From AC-32 sp038237925 (lineage in GTDB: Bacteria; Actinomycetota; Thermoleophilia; Gaiellales; Gaiellaceae): DNA of 64,000 nucleotides. Positions 41,101-49,533 of this stretch are shown in pieces; the first letter of the stretch is position 1, and every line of letters starts with the position of its first letter. Both the position numbers and the translations under genes were made by a program. Under the pieces are notes generated by a model. That model was not told where the DNA came from. It did not search any database and saw nothing but the letters and a program-made list of their open reading frames with translations. Where the stretch lies: positions 49,903-113,902 of the forward strand of contig JBBRYF010000009.1 in NCBI GenBank assembly GCA_038237925.1, read 5' to 3'.

Positions 41101-41380
41101 TGTGCTTTCGATGACCGCCAACCACTCGGTGACGGCGAGCTTCGCCAAGCCGCTGACACCGCCCAGCTGCGTGGTTCCACACGTGGTCGGGATGACCGTG
41201 GGCAAGGCGAAGTCGAAGATCGCGAGGGCACATTGCAAGCTCGGGAAGGTGACGCTGAAGCCCTCGACCCGGGCGAAGAAGGGCAAGGTCCTCGCGCAGA
41301 CGCCTGTCGGCCACAAGCGGTTGAAGAACGGCGCCAAGATCAACCTGAGCGTCGGCAAAGGCCCCCGAAGGCCTAGATGA
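38174..41380 (+). CDS. giant secreted beta-propeller protein with DUF11, MAM-like, repeat and PASTA domains
   Basis: The 1068-residue protein begins with a signal/anchor (VVVVGVFAIVALSVGAGVVL) and a pro-region, then a propeller (about 120-555) nearly identical to the 36133 gene. It adds a DUF11 domain (FTVTLGNAGASTATGIAVTD), a MAM/peptidase-associated jelly-roll-like domain (FSENFDGVTAPPLPAGW to GWRIDNVTV), a poly-proline linker of about 20 residues, the repeat domain (WSGDCSGRSTCVLSMTANHS) and a PASTA domain (VVPHVVGMTVGKAKSKI). PASTA and the proline linker suggest attachment to peptidoglycan. Cysteine pairs in the propeller suggest disulfides. Ligand unknown. Confidence 0.88.
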   Translation: MHVFGRRIRALARRRAVVVVGVFAIVALSVGAGVVLAGASTSQISVHVSGPLPREPIALHGGAGKQVTVGHSLKNDVSPALRTIRAKPLRGHPDMEASPNPRAVSLHKDGIDTVRQAKQFAPNMPATTLNFDGIVFPGVSCNCAPPDTNGEVGATQYLQIVNEGFQVFNKSTGASVYGPAGITTLWSGFSGVCENNGDGDPVVLYDQLASRWLISQFAGTSVPTDECIAVSTSSDATGTWNRYDFHLGTDFFDYPHLGVWPDAYYMSMNVFNSAGTAFLGPQPFAFNRAAMLAGTAATFITTRDTSVYSSTNDALLPADLDGSISPTAGAPAPFLMSGTSGTWKLWRFHVDFGTPASSTFTLGGNLTPAAYTELCPTTRACVPQLGEAASSNLDAIGDRGMFRLAYRKFGDGHEALVGNQTVSSNGVAGIRWYEIDHATSVTPAFTQQSTYQPDTSWRWMGSAAMDGGGDLALGFSVSSATISPQIHYAGRLAGDAINTLAQGEGTLINGTGSQTGTGNRWGDYSDLTVDPVDDCTFWYTQEYYATTSQSNWRTRIGNFKFPTCNGTSPFLTITKTADAVTVDNGSQAGFTVTLGNAGASTATGIAVTDNLPSGPHVDWSVDAAGSSSGWSIGGSPPSEHLVYTPTTMAAAASTHVHVVTGTTGSTCGSTLSNTASFTSTNGGSNSASASIQVLGMLTTSFSENFDGVTAPPLPAGWTAANASGASPLWTTSSSGPPAPAADSAPNAAFVDDPAAVSDKRLDAPSIAVPASGAVLSFRQTRDLESTFDGGVLEISIEGGAFQDILAAGGTFGTNGYNATINSSLRNPIAGRQAWSGTTNGAYVTSTVNLPAAAAGHNVVLRWRMGSDASVAKTGWRIDNVTVTSRTCAGAPPPPPPPPPPPPPSPPPPPPPPARTLTVTRSGAGTGTVTSSPSGINCGATCTASYSNGTSVTLTATPSGRSRFTGWSGDCSGRSTCVLSMTANHSVTASFAKPLTPPSCVVPHVVGMTVGKAKSKIARAHCKLGKVTLKPSTRAKKGKVLAQTPVGHKRLKNGAKINLSVGKGPRRPR

Positions 41381-41390
41381 CTCGATCTCG

Positions 41391-42041
41391 CTAGCGGAAC
41401 TCGACCGTTTTGGCGGTCAGCTCCGCCGGCGAGGCCAGCACGACGTCCGCCTCGGTCAGCGCGTCGTCGCTCGGCGGGAAATGCCGGTTCGGGATCGCGA
41501 GCACGCGCATCCCGGCGGCCCTAGCGGCGAGGATGCCGTTGTGCGAGTCCTCGACGGCCGCGGCCTTCGTGGGCTCGATTCCGAGGCGGCGTGCGGCCTC
41601 GAGGTAGACGTCCGGGGCGGGCTTGCCGCGGGCGACCTCCTCCGACGACACTGTTGCCTGGAAGAGGTGCTCCGCCCCAAGCAACTCGAGCGCGAGGTCG
41701 ATCAGCTCGCGGTTCGAGGAGGACGCGAGCCCGAGCGGCCAGTGCGCGGCCAGCCGCTCGACGGCCTCGCGGGCGCCCGGGATCGCCGGGAGCTCGCCGC
41801 GGTAGAGGTCGGAGAGGCGACGCACGACCTCGCGGTTGATCTCCTCGGGCGGCTCCCGGAGACCGATCGTCTCGTGCATATACCGCGACCACTCGGTCGA
41901 GCTCATGCCCATCATGTCGCGCTGGGCTTGCTCGTGCCAGCGGCCGCCGCGCTCGTGTGCGAGCTGCTCGCGCGCCTCGTCCCAGAGCTTCTCCGAGTCG
42001 AGCAGCACGCCATCGAGGTCGAAGACGACGGCTTCGATCAC
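41391..42041 (-). CDS. HAD-superfamily hydrolase (beta-phosphoglucomutase-like subfamily)
   Basis: The 216-residue protein has all HAD motifs: nucleophile Asp in VVFDLDGVLLDSE, Thr/Ser in LASSSN, Lys in GKPAPDVYLEAARRLG and acid motif VEDSHNGILAARAAGM. The alpha-helical cap after motif I is subclass I, like phosphoglucomutases and phosphoglycolate phosphatases. The substrate cannot be predicted. Its start overlaps the stop of the flavin reductase upstream by four bases. Confidence 0.9.
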   Translation of the reverse strand: MIEAVVFDLDGVLLDSEKLWDEAREQLAHERGGRWHEQAQRDMMGMSSTEWSRYMHETIGLREPPEEINREVVRRLSDLYRGELPAIPGAREAVERLAAHWPLGLASSSNRELIDLALELLGAEHLFQATVSSEEVARGKPAPDVYLEAARRLGIEPTKAAAVEDSHNGILAARAAGMRVLAIPNRHFPPSDDALTEADVVLASPAELTAKTVEFR

Positions 42042-42514
42042 AGGTCGATGTAGGCCTGGCCGTGGAAGACGAGCGGCCTGACCTGGGGCGGGCCAGGCTC
42101 GGCCCGCTCGACCTCGGCGACGAAGAAGGTGTGGTCGCCGGTCGCGTGCTCGTCTGTGAGGCGGCAGCGCAGCCAGGCAGCGGCATCGTCGAGCTGCGGC
42201 GGGTCGCCGGCCTCGGCGCGGAGCGGAATCCCTTCCCAGAGCGCGATCGGCGGCACCCCGCGGGCGAAGTGCTGCGCGAGGTGCTCTTGGCCGCCGCCGA
42301 GGACGCTGATCGCGAGCTCGCGAGCCTGGCGCAGCAGCTCGTGCAGCGCAGCATCAGGGCGGATCGCGAAGCCGACGAGCGGCGGCTCGAGGGACAGCGA
42401 GACAAGCGAGGCAACGGTGAGCCCCAGGCGCTGTCCGTCGACGGCGACGGTGACGACCGCGACGGCCGCGGGAACGCGGCCCATCATCGCGCGCAGCTCG
42501 TCGGGGGCCACCAT
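42038..42514 (-). CDS. flavin reductase family protein
   Basis: The 158-residue protein fits the flavin reductase-like split barrel: MMGRVPAAVAVVTVAVDGQR near the start, LTVASLVSLSLEPPLVGFAI and FVAEVERAEPG, then PLVFHGQAYIDL at the end, where HGxxY is a family motif. It reduces FMN/FAD with NAD(P)H, often for a partner monooxygenase; none is adjacent. It overlaps the HAD gene. Confidence 0.88.
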   Translation of the reverse strand: MVAPDELRAMMGRVPAAVAVVTVAVDGQRLGLTVASLVSLSLEPPLVGFAIRPDAALHELLRQARELAISVLGGGQEHLAQHFARGVPPIALWEGIPLRAEAGDPPQLDDAAAWLRCRLTDEHATGDHTFFVAEVERAEPGPPQVRPLVFHGQAYIDL

Positions 42515-42555
42515 GGGCCGATCATACGAGGAGGGTTGCGGGAACTACGTGCGGG

Positions 42556-43560
42556 CTAGTGGTGCGTGCACTTGCCGTAGCTGCCGCGGATCGAGTCCAG
42601 CTCCGCGTTCATCTGGCTCTCGAGCGACACGTCGCTCGGGTTGCTGCGGTTGTACGGGTGCAGCCCAGGCCCCTGCCACATGACGTCGGGCGTGACGCCC
42701 GGCCCCGGAGCCGTGATCCGGTACTGCTCGCCGGTACCCGAGGGACGCTTGCGGTTCGGCGTGCCCCGCGGGTGTGCATAGCCACCGACCAGCGGGTTCC
42801 GGCGGTAGAAGCCGTAGCAGAACATCCCGGGAGGCCCGTGCGAGACGAACGAGTTCTCGCGGAGCCAGCCAGGACCGTATGCAGAGTTGTAGGTGTCGAG
42901 GAAGAGCAGCCGGCCGTAGTTGTCGGTCGGCGCACCCACGCGCGTGGTACCGAAGCCGCGGATGCCGACGCCTTTGTACGTGTACTGGCCGAACACCTCC
43001 TGGAAGCGGCCGCCGTAGATCCAGTCCGTGTAGACCTTCAGCTGCGCGAGCGGCCCGGACCAGTGGGAGAGGTGCAGCCACCAGGTCTTCTGCTGCGAGA
43101 GCCAGGGCGCGAGGCCGAGGTCCGGGAGCGCCGTCTGCCAGCTCTGCAGCGCCCAGTAGGAGCCGTTCGGGGCCTTGCACGCGGTCACGAGCCACGCGAG
43201 CTCGGGCCCGTCGTAGGGCTGGCACGCGTTCTTGAAGTGCTTCCACGTCTGCCGGTGATGCCGCCAGCCGCCCGAGTAGTCGAACTTGAACTCGACCTGG
43301 CGGCTCGTAGCAGTCTTCGGGCGAGGGCGCGCATTGACGGCGCCCCAGGCCAGCAGGTGCGTGATCCGGCCCCGGTACGAGTACGTGACGAGGGCCGTCC
43401 CCTTGCTGTTGACGGCGAGCTTGGCGTGGGAGGCGTTGCGCACGACCAGCTGCGACGCGCTCGCCGAGCCGGCGAGGGTCAGCGCAGCGGCGAGCACGCC
43501 CGTGAGGACGAGAGCGCGATTTCGCGCGCGAACACCCCTGGTTCCAAACACCGGCCGCAT
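42556..43560 (-). CDS. large secreted protein of unknown function
   Basis: The 334-residue protein has a signal peptide (ALVLTGVLAAALTLAGSASA) and a mature domain of about 295 residues rich in Trp, Tyr and Gly: RITHLLAWGAVNARPRP, ACQPYDGPELAWLVTACKAP, WALQSWQTALPDLG and HWSGPLAQLKVYTDWIYGGR. Four or more cysteines may form disulfides (ACQP, ACKA, FCYG, KCTHH). It resembles extracellular proteins common in Thermoleophilia that I cannot name. No neighbours suggest a pathway. Confidence 0.75.
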   Translation of the reverse strand: MRPVFGTRGVRARNRALVLTGVLAAALTLAGSASASQLVVRNASHAKLAVNSKGTALVTYSYRGRITHLLAWGAVNARPRPKTATSRQVEFKFDYSGGWRHHRQTWKHFKNACQPYDGPELAWLVTACKAPNGSYWALQSWQTALPDLGLAPWLSQQKTWWLHLSHWSGPLAQLKVYTDWIYGGRFQEVFGQYTYKGVGIRGFGTTRVGAPTDNYGRLLFLDTYNSAYGPGWLRENSFVSHGPPGMFCYGFYRRNPLVGGYAHPRGTPNRKRPSGTGEQYRITAPGPGVTPDVMWQGPGLHPYNRSNPSDVSLESQMNAELDSIRGSYGKCTHH

Positions 43561-43630
43561 GTGAGTGTAATCGGAGCTCGCGCCGGTGCCCTCAAGGGCT
43601 CGGCCTGCCTCGTTCGGGGGAACTCGCGGG

Positions 43631-46366
43631 CTAGGAAGCGAGCCGCTCGTCCGTGGCCTGATGCGGCACGGGGACTTCGAGCGGAAGGCCGAGGAAGACG
43701 TCGACGACCGAGGGGTCGAACTGCGTGCCCGCGCCCTCGCGCAGCCGGTGGCAGGCCTCGTCGACGGCGAGCCGCTTGCGGTAGGGGCGGTCGGTCGTCA
43801 TCGCGTGGAAGGCGTCGCAGACGAGGATGATCCGTGCCTCGAGCGGGATCTCCTCGCCGGCCTTGCCGTCCGGATAGCCGGCGCCGTCCCAGCGCTCGTG
43901 GCAGCTGCGGACGATCGTGCGCACTTCGGCGAGCCTGTCGATCGGCTCGAGAATGCGCTCGCCGAGCTCGGGATGCATCTCGATGATTGCGCGCTCGTCG
44001 GGGGAGAGGGGGCCCGGCTTGAGCAGGATGCTGGTCGGGATCCCGATCTTGCCGATGTCGTGGAAGAGTGCGCCGAGCTCGAGCTGCTTCAGCGTGGCAC
44101 CCTCGAAGCGGAAGGCCTCGCCGACCCGCAGCGCCATGTCGGTGATCCAGCGCGTGTGCGAGGAGGTGTACTCGTCGTTCGCCTCGAGCGCGTTCGCCAG
44201 CGCCTCCACGGTCGAGACGAAGGTCTCCTCGAGGTTCTCGTAGCTGCGCGCGCGCTCGAGCGCGACCGCGGCCTGGTACGAGATGCCGCCCAGCAGGCGC
44301 AAGATCTCCTCGATCGTGTGCTCGCTCTTGGCCGTCGGCTCGCGCACGGTGATGAAGCCCTCGAGCGCGCCGTCGTTGTGCAGCGGCGCAAGGGCGAGAT
44401 CGGGCCAGGCGATGCCGTCCGGTGACGGCGCGTGCTGCTCCGCCTCCTCGGCATTGACCAGGAACGGTTTGGTGCGGTCGCCGATCGCAGTCCTCATCGC
44501 GTCGACCGGGAGAACCACATCCAGCATCTGGACGAGCCCGGGCTCGGCGTCGTAGTCGGAGTGAGCCCTGATGCGGAAGTCGCCGTTCTCGTCCGGAAGC
44601 CAGAGCGCGCACTTCTTGCCGCCGAGGATCCGCGATGCGGCCAGCACCGTCTCGGAGCCAATCGCGTCGGGCGTGGCGGCCTGTGAGATCGCGCCCGTGA
44701 ACTCGAGTAGCGCCTTCAGATGGTCGGCCTCGCGTCGCTGCGCCTCGTAGAGGCGCGCGTTCTCGAGCGCGACGGAGGCATGGCCCGCGAGCACCTCGAG
44801 CAGGCGGACGTCGTCCTCGTCGAACTGATCGACGCCGAGCTTCGAGATCGCGATCACGCCGATCACGCGGGCGCCGTAGCAGAGCGGCACGGCAATCTGC
44901 GACTCCTCGATCGTGTGCGTGCCGGGGATCATCAAGGCGTACTCGCACTCGAGCGTGTTGCCGACGAGGAGCGGATCCGCGGTCGCCGCCGCCCGGCCCG
45001 TGATGCCTTCGCCGATCCGCGTGCGCGGGAAGTCCACGCGCTCGCCGTCGCGAAGCACCAGGTCGCCGCGGAAGGCGATCGGGACGACCTCGTCGCCCTC
45101 GATCACCGACACGCGGCAGTTGTGGTAATCGATCAGCAGCCGCAGCTCGTCGGCGATCACCTCGCCGATCTGCCGCACGTCGTTCAGGCGGTTGAGCTTG
45201 CCGCCGAGGCTCTGAAGCATCTTCAGGTGGGCAATCGAGCGCACGTCGCGGCCGCTGATGGGCTTGCCGTCGGGGCGCTCGCCCGTGTGCTCGTCGAAGA
45301 GGACGATCTGGTTCTTGCCGCGTGCCTTCGCGGTCATCATCGCCGCCTCGGCGCAGGCCACGAGCTCGCGCGGGTTCATCGCGTGCTCCGGCCCCTGCGA
45401 GACGCCGACGGAGATCGTGATCTTGCCCGCCGCGCCGAACTCGACCTCCGCGAGCGCGTCGGTCAGCCGCCGCGCCAGCGTGAGCGCGTCGCCCGCGTCG
45501 CCGCTCGGCATGATCATCCCGAACTCCTCGCCGCCGAGCCGGCAGACGACGTCGTGGCCGCGCAGCGCCATACGCAGGAGATCGGCCAGGTCGGTCAGCA
45601 CCTGATCGCCCGAGCCGTGGCCGTAAACGTCGTTGACTCGCTTGAAGTCATCGATGTCGAGCATCAGCACCGCGACCGTGTCGCGGGAGCGGCTCGCGCG
45701 GGTGAGCTCGGCCCTCAGGCGCTCATGGAAGTAGCGGTGGTTGTAGAGGCCGGTGAGCGAGTCGGTCTGCGCCTGGTACTCGAGCCGGGCTCGGATCTGC
45801 GCGTTGTCGAGCGCGAGCGCCGCGGCGTCTGCAAAGCGCGTCGTCAGCTCGAACTCTTCGTCGCCGAAGCTCGCGTGCTCGCCGAGGCGGTACATGTTGA
45901 GGACGCCCTTGACCATGTCGCGCGCGATCAGGGGGACGGTGATGAGCGCCTCGGGCTCGTCGGCCGGGGTGCCGGGGACGGTCTTCTTGCGTGGGTCGAG
46001 GTGCGCCTTGTTCGTGCGCACGGGCTCGCGGTGGAGCGCTGCCCAGCCGGTGATGCCCTCGCCGAACGCGGAGCGGCTGTTCAGAATGTTCTCGGCCCAC
46101 TTGTCGCGTGCCAGTACCGGAGTCAGGAGGGTCTGCCCCTCGTCGGCTTCGTAGATCGAGAGCGTGTCGTGCGGGACGAGCTCGGCGAGCGTGTCCGCGA
46201 TTCGCTCCAGCAGGTTGTCGAGGCTCTGCTCCGAGAGAATGTCGTGGAAGACGTCGGCCAGCTGGCGGTACGACTGGACGAGCGAGTCCGCGCGCGCGGA
46301 TTCGTGGACGGTGGGATCACCGCCCGGCGCTTGCGCAGGGGCCACAGCCGCAAAGAGATGGCGCAC
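43631..46366 (-). CDS. GAF-GGDEF-GAF-GAF-HD-GYP cyclic di-GMP protein
   Basis: The 911-residue protein combines synthesis and degradation of c-di-GMP. Order: N-terminal GAF (about 45-195), GGDEF domain with signature RLGGEEFG and an inhibitory I-site RGHD five residues before it (about 200-360), two GAF domains (about 385-545 and 555-700), and a C-terminal HD-GYP phosphodiesterase (about 705-890) with HDIGKIGIP, MHPELGERIL and CHERWDGAGYPDG. All key residues are intact, so both activities are possible; GAF domains should sense ligands. No transmembrane segment, hence cytoplasmic. The start at 46366 reads MRHLFAAVAPAQ. Confidence 0.94.
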   Translation of the reverse strand: MRHLFAAVAPAQAPGGDPTVHESARADSLVQSYRQLADVFHDILSEQSLDNLLERIADTLAELVPHDTLSIYEADEGQTLLTPVLARDKWAENILNSRSAFGEGITGWAALHREPVRTNKAHLDPRKKTVPGTPADEPEALITVPLIARDMVKGVLNMYRLGEHASFGDEEFELTTRFADAAALALDNAQIRARLEYQAQTDSLTGLYNHRYFHERLRAELTRASRSRDTVAVLMLDIDDFKRVNDVYGHGSGDQVLTDLADLLRMALRGHDVVCRLGGEEFGMIMPSGDAGDALTLARRLTDALAEVEFGAAGKITISVGVSQGPEHAMNPRELVACAEAAMMTAKARGKNQIVLFDEHTGERPDGKPISGRDVRSIAHLKMLQSLGGKLNRLNDVRQIGEVIADELRLLIDYHNCRVSVIEGDEVVPIAFRGDLVLRDGERVDFPRTRIGEGITGRAAATADPLLVGNTLECEYALMIPGTHTIEESQIAVPLCYGARVIGVIAISKLGVDQFDEDDVRLLEVLAGHASVALENARLYEAQRREADHLKALLEFTGAISQAATPDAIGSETVLAASRILGGKKCALWLPDENGDFRIRAHSDYDAEPGLVQMLDVVLPVDAMRTAIGDRTKPFLVNAEEAEQHAPSPDGIAWPDLALAPLHNDGALEGFITVREPTAKSEHTIEEILRLLGGISYQAAVALERARSYENLEETFVSTVEALANALEANDEYTSSHTRWITDMALRVGEAFRFEGATLKQLELGALFHDIGKIGIPTSILLKPGPLSPDERAIIEMHPELGERILEPIDRLAEVRTIVRSCHERWDGAGYPDGKAGEEIPLEARIILVCDAFHAMTTDRPYRKRLAVDEACHRLREGAGTQFDPSVVDVFLGLPLEVPVPHQATDERLAS

Positions 46367-46638
46367 GGGCTTAGTCTCGCGCGAGCGGCGCTCTAAGTGA
46401 TCCCCCGGAAAGGGGAACCTGTTTGGACGCTTAGATGCGCTGGTACGGCGCGATCGATGCCGCGAGGAGCGCCAAGCCGCCGATTGCGAGCTCTCGACGC
46501 GGGTCGTGACCAGGTCTCTGGGCGCTGGCTCGCGGCGGCGGTCGCGTTCCTCCTCTCTTTGCTGCCGCTGGGTTAAGCAGACGTAAATCTTCTGCGGCGG
46601 GCGCGACGGGGGCGGACGTTCTCGCTACGTTGAGCCGG

Positions 46639-47541
46639 ATGCAGCACGGGCTCGTCAACCTGCTCGGCAACCCCCTGGTGATCGTCGCCGGGGCGTTCGC
46701 CGCCGCCTGGCTCGTCTCGCGCGCGAGCGGCACCGTGGCCGGCCGCGTCCTGCGCTGGCACGAGCTGCGGCACGCCGAGACCGACCCGGGCGAGACCGGC
46801 AAGCTCACAGAGGTCAAGCGGCACGAGACCCTCGTCGCGCTGATCCGCACCGGGATCGGCTACGCGGGGTTCGCGGCCGCCGGCGTGCTCACGTTCGCCG
46901 AGGTGATCGGCGGCGTCGACCGCCTCGCCGCGCTCGCGGGCGCGTCGTTCCTGCTGATCCTGATGGGCTTCGCGGTCCAGCGCGTGCTGACCGACATCAT
47001 CGCCGGCTTCGCGATGTTCTCCGAGCGCTGGTACGCGGTCGGCGACACGATCGCCGTGCCGGGACTCGAGGTGCAGGGCGTCGTCGAGGACGTCTCTCTG
47101 CGCCGCACGAAGCTGCGCACGCTGGACGGCGAGTCGATCCACATCCACAACTCGCAGATCCCCGCGGTGAAGGTGCAGCCGCGCGGCGTGAAGGAGCTCG
47201 CGGTCGAGCTCTTCGTCTCGGATCGCGAGCGCGCCGAGCAGCTCGTCGCCTGGGTCGCGACGATGCTTCCCGAGGGGCCGACCACGCTCGTCCGGCGCCC
47301 GTGGTTCGAGGGCGTCGAGGAGGTCGCGCCGTCGCTCGTGCGGCTGACGCTCCGCGCGACGACCGCCCCCGGCCGTGAGTGGCTCGTCGAGAACTTCTTC
47401 TGCGACCTGCTCAAGGAGCGCGCGGAGCCCGGCCTGATCGTCCACGGCCCGGTGGTGCTCGCGGTCGATGAGTCGGCCTCGCGCAGCTTCGCCCGCGCCA
47501 GCGCCACGATGCGCTGGCAGGCCAGCCGCGCGGTCGCGTAG
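46639..47541 (+). CDS. MscS-family mechanosensitive channel
   Basis: The 300-residue membrane protein has two to three N-terminal helices, the pore-lining region (AGASFLLILMGFAVQRVLTD) and the MscS beta-domain motif (YAVGDTIAVPGLEVQGVVED, then TKLRTLDGESIHIHNSQI). It releases osmolytes on hypo-osmotic shock. ATG 46639 is chosen; a TTG nine bases earlier (46630) is an alternative. The 272 bases before it (46367-46638) contain no gene I can support. Confidence 0.9.
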   Translation: MQHGLVNLLGNPLVIVAGAFAAAWLVSRASGTVAGRVLRWHELRHAETDPGETGKLTEVKRHETLVALIRTGIGYAGFAAAGVLTFAEVIGGVDRLAALAGASFLLILMGFAVQRVLTDIIAGFAMFSERWYAVGDTIAVPGLEVQGVVEDVSLRRTKLRTLDGESIHIHNSQIPAVKVQPRGVKELAVELFVSDRERAEQLVAWVATMLPEGPTTLVRRPWFEGVEEVAPSLVRLTLRATTAPGREWLVENFFCDLLKERAEPGLIVHGPVVLAVDESASRSFARASATMRWQASRAVA

Positions 47542-47680
47542 CAAACCGTCCCGCTCGATCCGCGTCTCATTCGGCACATCCGGGCCCGCGCCCGGAATCG
47601 ACGGGTGCGGATCGTTCCCGTCGGCTGGGCGCTGGCGCCTCGCGGCGCGCGCGGGCGGCTCGACGTCGCGGCTCGGGATC

Positions 47681-48427
47681 GTGCTGGTGCGCGCGGCGCC
47701 TCCGCGACCGGTGGCCTTCACCGAGCCGACGTCGATCGACCTCGAGCCTGCCGGCACCCTGCTCCTCGTCGAGAACAACCCAGGGCGCGTCCTGCGCGTG
47801 GATCCGCGCAACGGCAAGGTGACCGTGCTCGTGTCGGCGATGACGCGTCCGTACGCGATCGCGCGCACCGCGTCCGGCGAGCTCGTCGTTTCGACCGAGA
47901 ACCGGCTGCAACGGCTCGACCCGAGCGGGCCGACCACAGTGGCCGTGGCCGACAGCCAGATCAGCCCGGTTGCAGCCGCGCCGAACGGCGACGTCTATTA
48001 CGCGACGGCGACGCAGGTCTTCCGCTTCGCGGGAGGCGCGATCCAGCTCGTCGCCGCGGGGCTCTCGAACCCGCACGGGCTGGCCTTCGCCGCTGACGGA
48101 TCGCTGCTCGTGTCCGACACCGGCCACGATCGCATTGCGCGGCTGGGGGCCAGACAGGTGACGACCTTCGCCTCGGTGACCCAGCCCGACGGGCTCGACG
48201 TGGCCGCCGACGGCAGCGTCTACGTCGTCGGCGGGCAGGCGGAACGAATCGTCCACCTGGCCGCGGACGGCTCGCGGATCGGCCTCGTCGGCCCGCTCTT
48301 CGACACGCCGTACGACGTCCAGGCCGCGGCGGGCAATGTCACCTACGTGCTCGAGGCAGGCCCCGTTGGGCACATTCGCCGCGTCGCTGCCGACGGAACC
48401 GTCACTACCGTCTCGAGACGGCGCTAG
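47681..48427 (+). CDS. NHL/SMP-30-like beta-propeller protein
   Basis: At least 248 residues form repeated propeller blades: PTSIDLEPAGTLLLVENNPG, TRPYAIARTASGELVVSTEN, NPHGLAFAADGSLLVSDTGH and QPDGLDVAADGSVYVVGG, the spacing of NHL/SMP-30-like repeats. Start is uncertain: the frame is open back past the MscS stop with no good ATG. GTG 47681 is used, and a signal peptide in another frame upstream (47605) could point to a frameshift. The 3' end overlaps the convergent flippase-like gene by 23 bases. Confidence 0.72.
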   Translation: MLVRAAPPRPVAFTEPTSIDLEPAGTLLLVENNPGRVLRVDPRNGKVTVLVSAMTRPYAIARTASGELVVSTENRLQRLDPSGPTTVAVADSQISPVAAAPNGDVYYATATQVFRFAGGAIQLVAAGLSNPHGLAFAADGSLLVSDTGHDRIARLGARQVTTFASVTQPDGLDVAADGSVYVVGGQAERIVHLAADGSRIGLVGPLFDTPYDVQAAAGNVTYVLEAGPVGHIRRVAADGTVTTVSRRR

Positions 48428-49493
48428 CTTCCGCCTCGGCGAGCTCCCTGCGGATCTCGGCCACGCGCGGGAGGGTCGCCAGGGCGGGCAGGATCGGCAG
48501 CCAGAGGTTGAACAGCCGGTAGACGACCACCCCGAGCAGCGCGCGTACGAACGGGAAGCCGACCCAGTGCAGCGCGAACGTGAGCGCGATCTCGACGACG
48601 CCGGCCCCGCCGGCGGGCAGCGAGCGCCGGGTCAGCACGTACCCGGTCGCGTAGCCGAGGATCAGGGCCGGGAGCGAAAGCCGCGGGTTGCCGAAGACCT
48701 GCAGCGCGCCCCAGAGGCAGGCGATGTCGCCAGCCCAGTAGGCAGCCGTGCCTAGCAGGCCGAGCCCGTGCTCCCGGGGCGGCGCGACGAACATCGAGCG
48801 CAGGATCGAGAGGCCTGCGACGCCGTGCGCGAGGGCCTGGCGGATGCGTCCACCGCCATGGGCTTGCGCGTAGCGCGGCGCGCGTTTCGGCGAGCTCAAC
48901 CAGATCGCCACGAGCGCGCCCGGGATCACCGCGAGCCACGGCAGCGTCAGCGTCAGCGAGATGCCCTCGCCGTCGACGAGGATTGCGATCGCGGAGCAGA
49001 GCGCAGCCGGCGCGAGGATCGCGTACTCGAGCGCGCCGAGCGCGAGCACCCGCGCGACGGCCCCATCGCGGTCCTCGCCTGCGCTCCGCAACGCCCAGTA
49101 GTCGACCGCGAAGCCGCCGCTCGTCCGCGTAGCCGCGAAAACGCCGAACCCGGCGACGACGGTCTGCAGCGAACGGCCGAAGCTGAGGCTCGGGCCGCCA
49201 TCGACCTTCGCCGTGTCGCGGACGGCGAGCACGTAGCCGGCGTACGCGAGCAGCTCGCCGCCGAGGCAGAGCCCGAGCCAGCCGGGGTGCAGGTGCCGCG
49301 CTGCGCGGTCGATGCGCTCACCGCCCGCGAGGTCCGCGAGGAGCGCGACGGCCCCGAGGGCGAGCGCGGTCGGGACGACGAGGACGAGGAGCGGGCGGCG
49401 CTCGAGCCAGTCGCGCGAGCGGCGAAGCGGTCCGGGGCGAGCCGGGACGGCCGACTTCGACACGCGTTGAACGCTAGCCGCGTCGCGCCCCAA
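48405..49493 (-). CDS. lysylphosphatidylglycerol synthase TM-region (UPF0104) flippase-like protein
   Basis: The 362-residue protein has eight or more hydrophobic helices and features of UPF0104/LPG_synthase_TM: TSGGFAVDYWALRSAGEDR, GALEYAILAPAALCSAIAIL, and SLPAGGAGVVEIALTFALHW near the C-terminus (the GGxG-xxE motif). These are integral membrane flippase modules, related to the MprF membrane half. The MprF-like synthase at 1-1123 is not adjacent. Its tail overlaps the propeller gene on the opposite strand. Confidence 0.85.
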   Translation of the reverse strand: MGRDAASVQRVSKSAVPARPGPLRRSRDWLERRPLLVLVVPTALALGAVALLADLAGGERIDRAARHLHPGWLGLCLGGELLAYAGYVLAVRDTAKVDGGPSLSFGRSLQTVVAGFGVFAATRTSGGFAVDYWALRSAGEDRDGAVARVLALGALEYAILAPAALCSAIAILVDGEGISLTLTLPWLAVIPGALVAIWLSSPKRAPRYAQAHGGGRIRQALAHGVAGLSILRSMFVAPPREHGLGLLGTAAYWAGDIACLWGALQVFGNPRLSLPALILGYATGYVLTRRSLPAGGAGVVEIALTFALHWVGFPFVRALLGVVVYRLFNLWLPILPALATLPRVAEIRRELAEAEASAVSRR

Positions 49494-49533
49494 CCGAAAC
49501 CTCCGTCGGGAGGTTTCGCTAGCCTCGAACGCT

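Noticed and set aside
37970..41314. 1114-residue open frame on the minus strand
   Set aside because: Antisense shadow of the giant secreted protein; composed of Arg/Asp/Val runs that result from high GC third positions.
44720..46396. 558-residue plus-strand frame in the GGDEF/HD-GYP gene
   Set aside because: Antisense shadow without domains.
47605..48096. 163-residue frame starting MRIVPVGWALAP
   Set aside because: Shadow frame of the propeller gene; only its first residues could be a displaced signal, which is noted at that gene.
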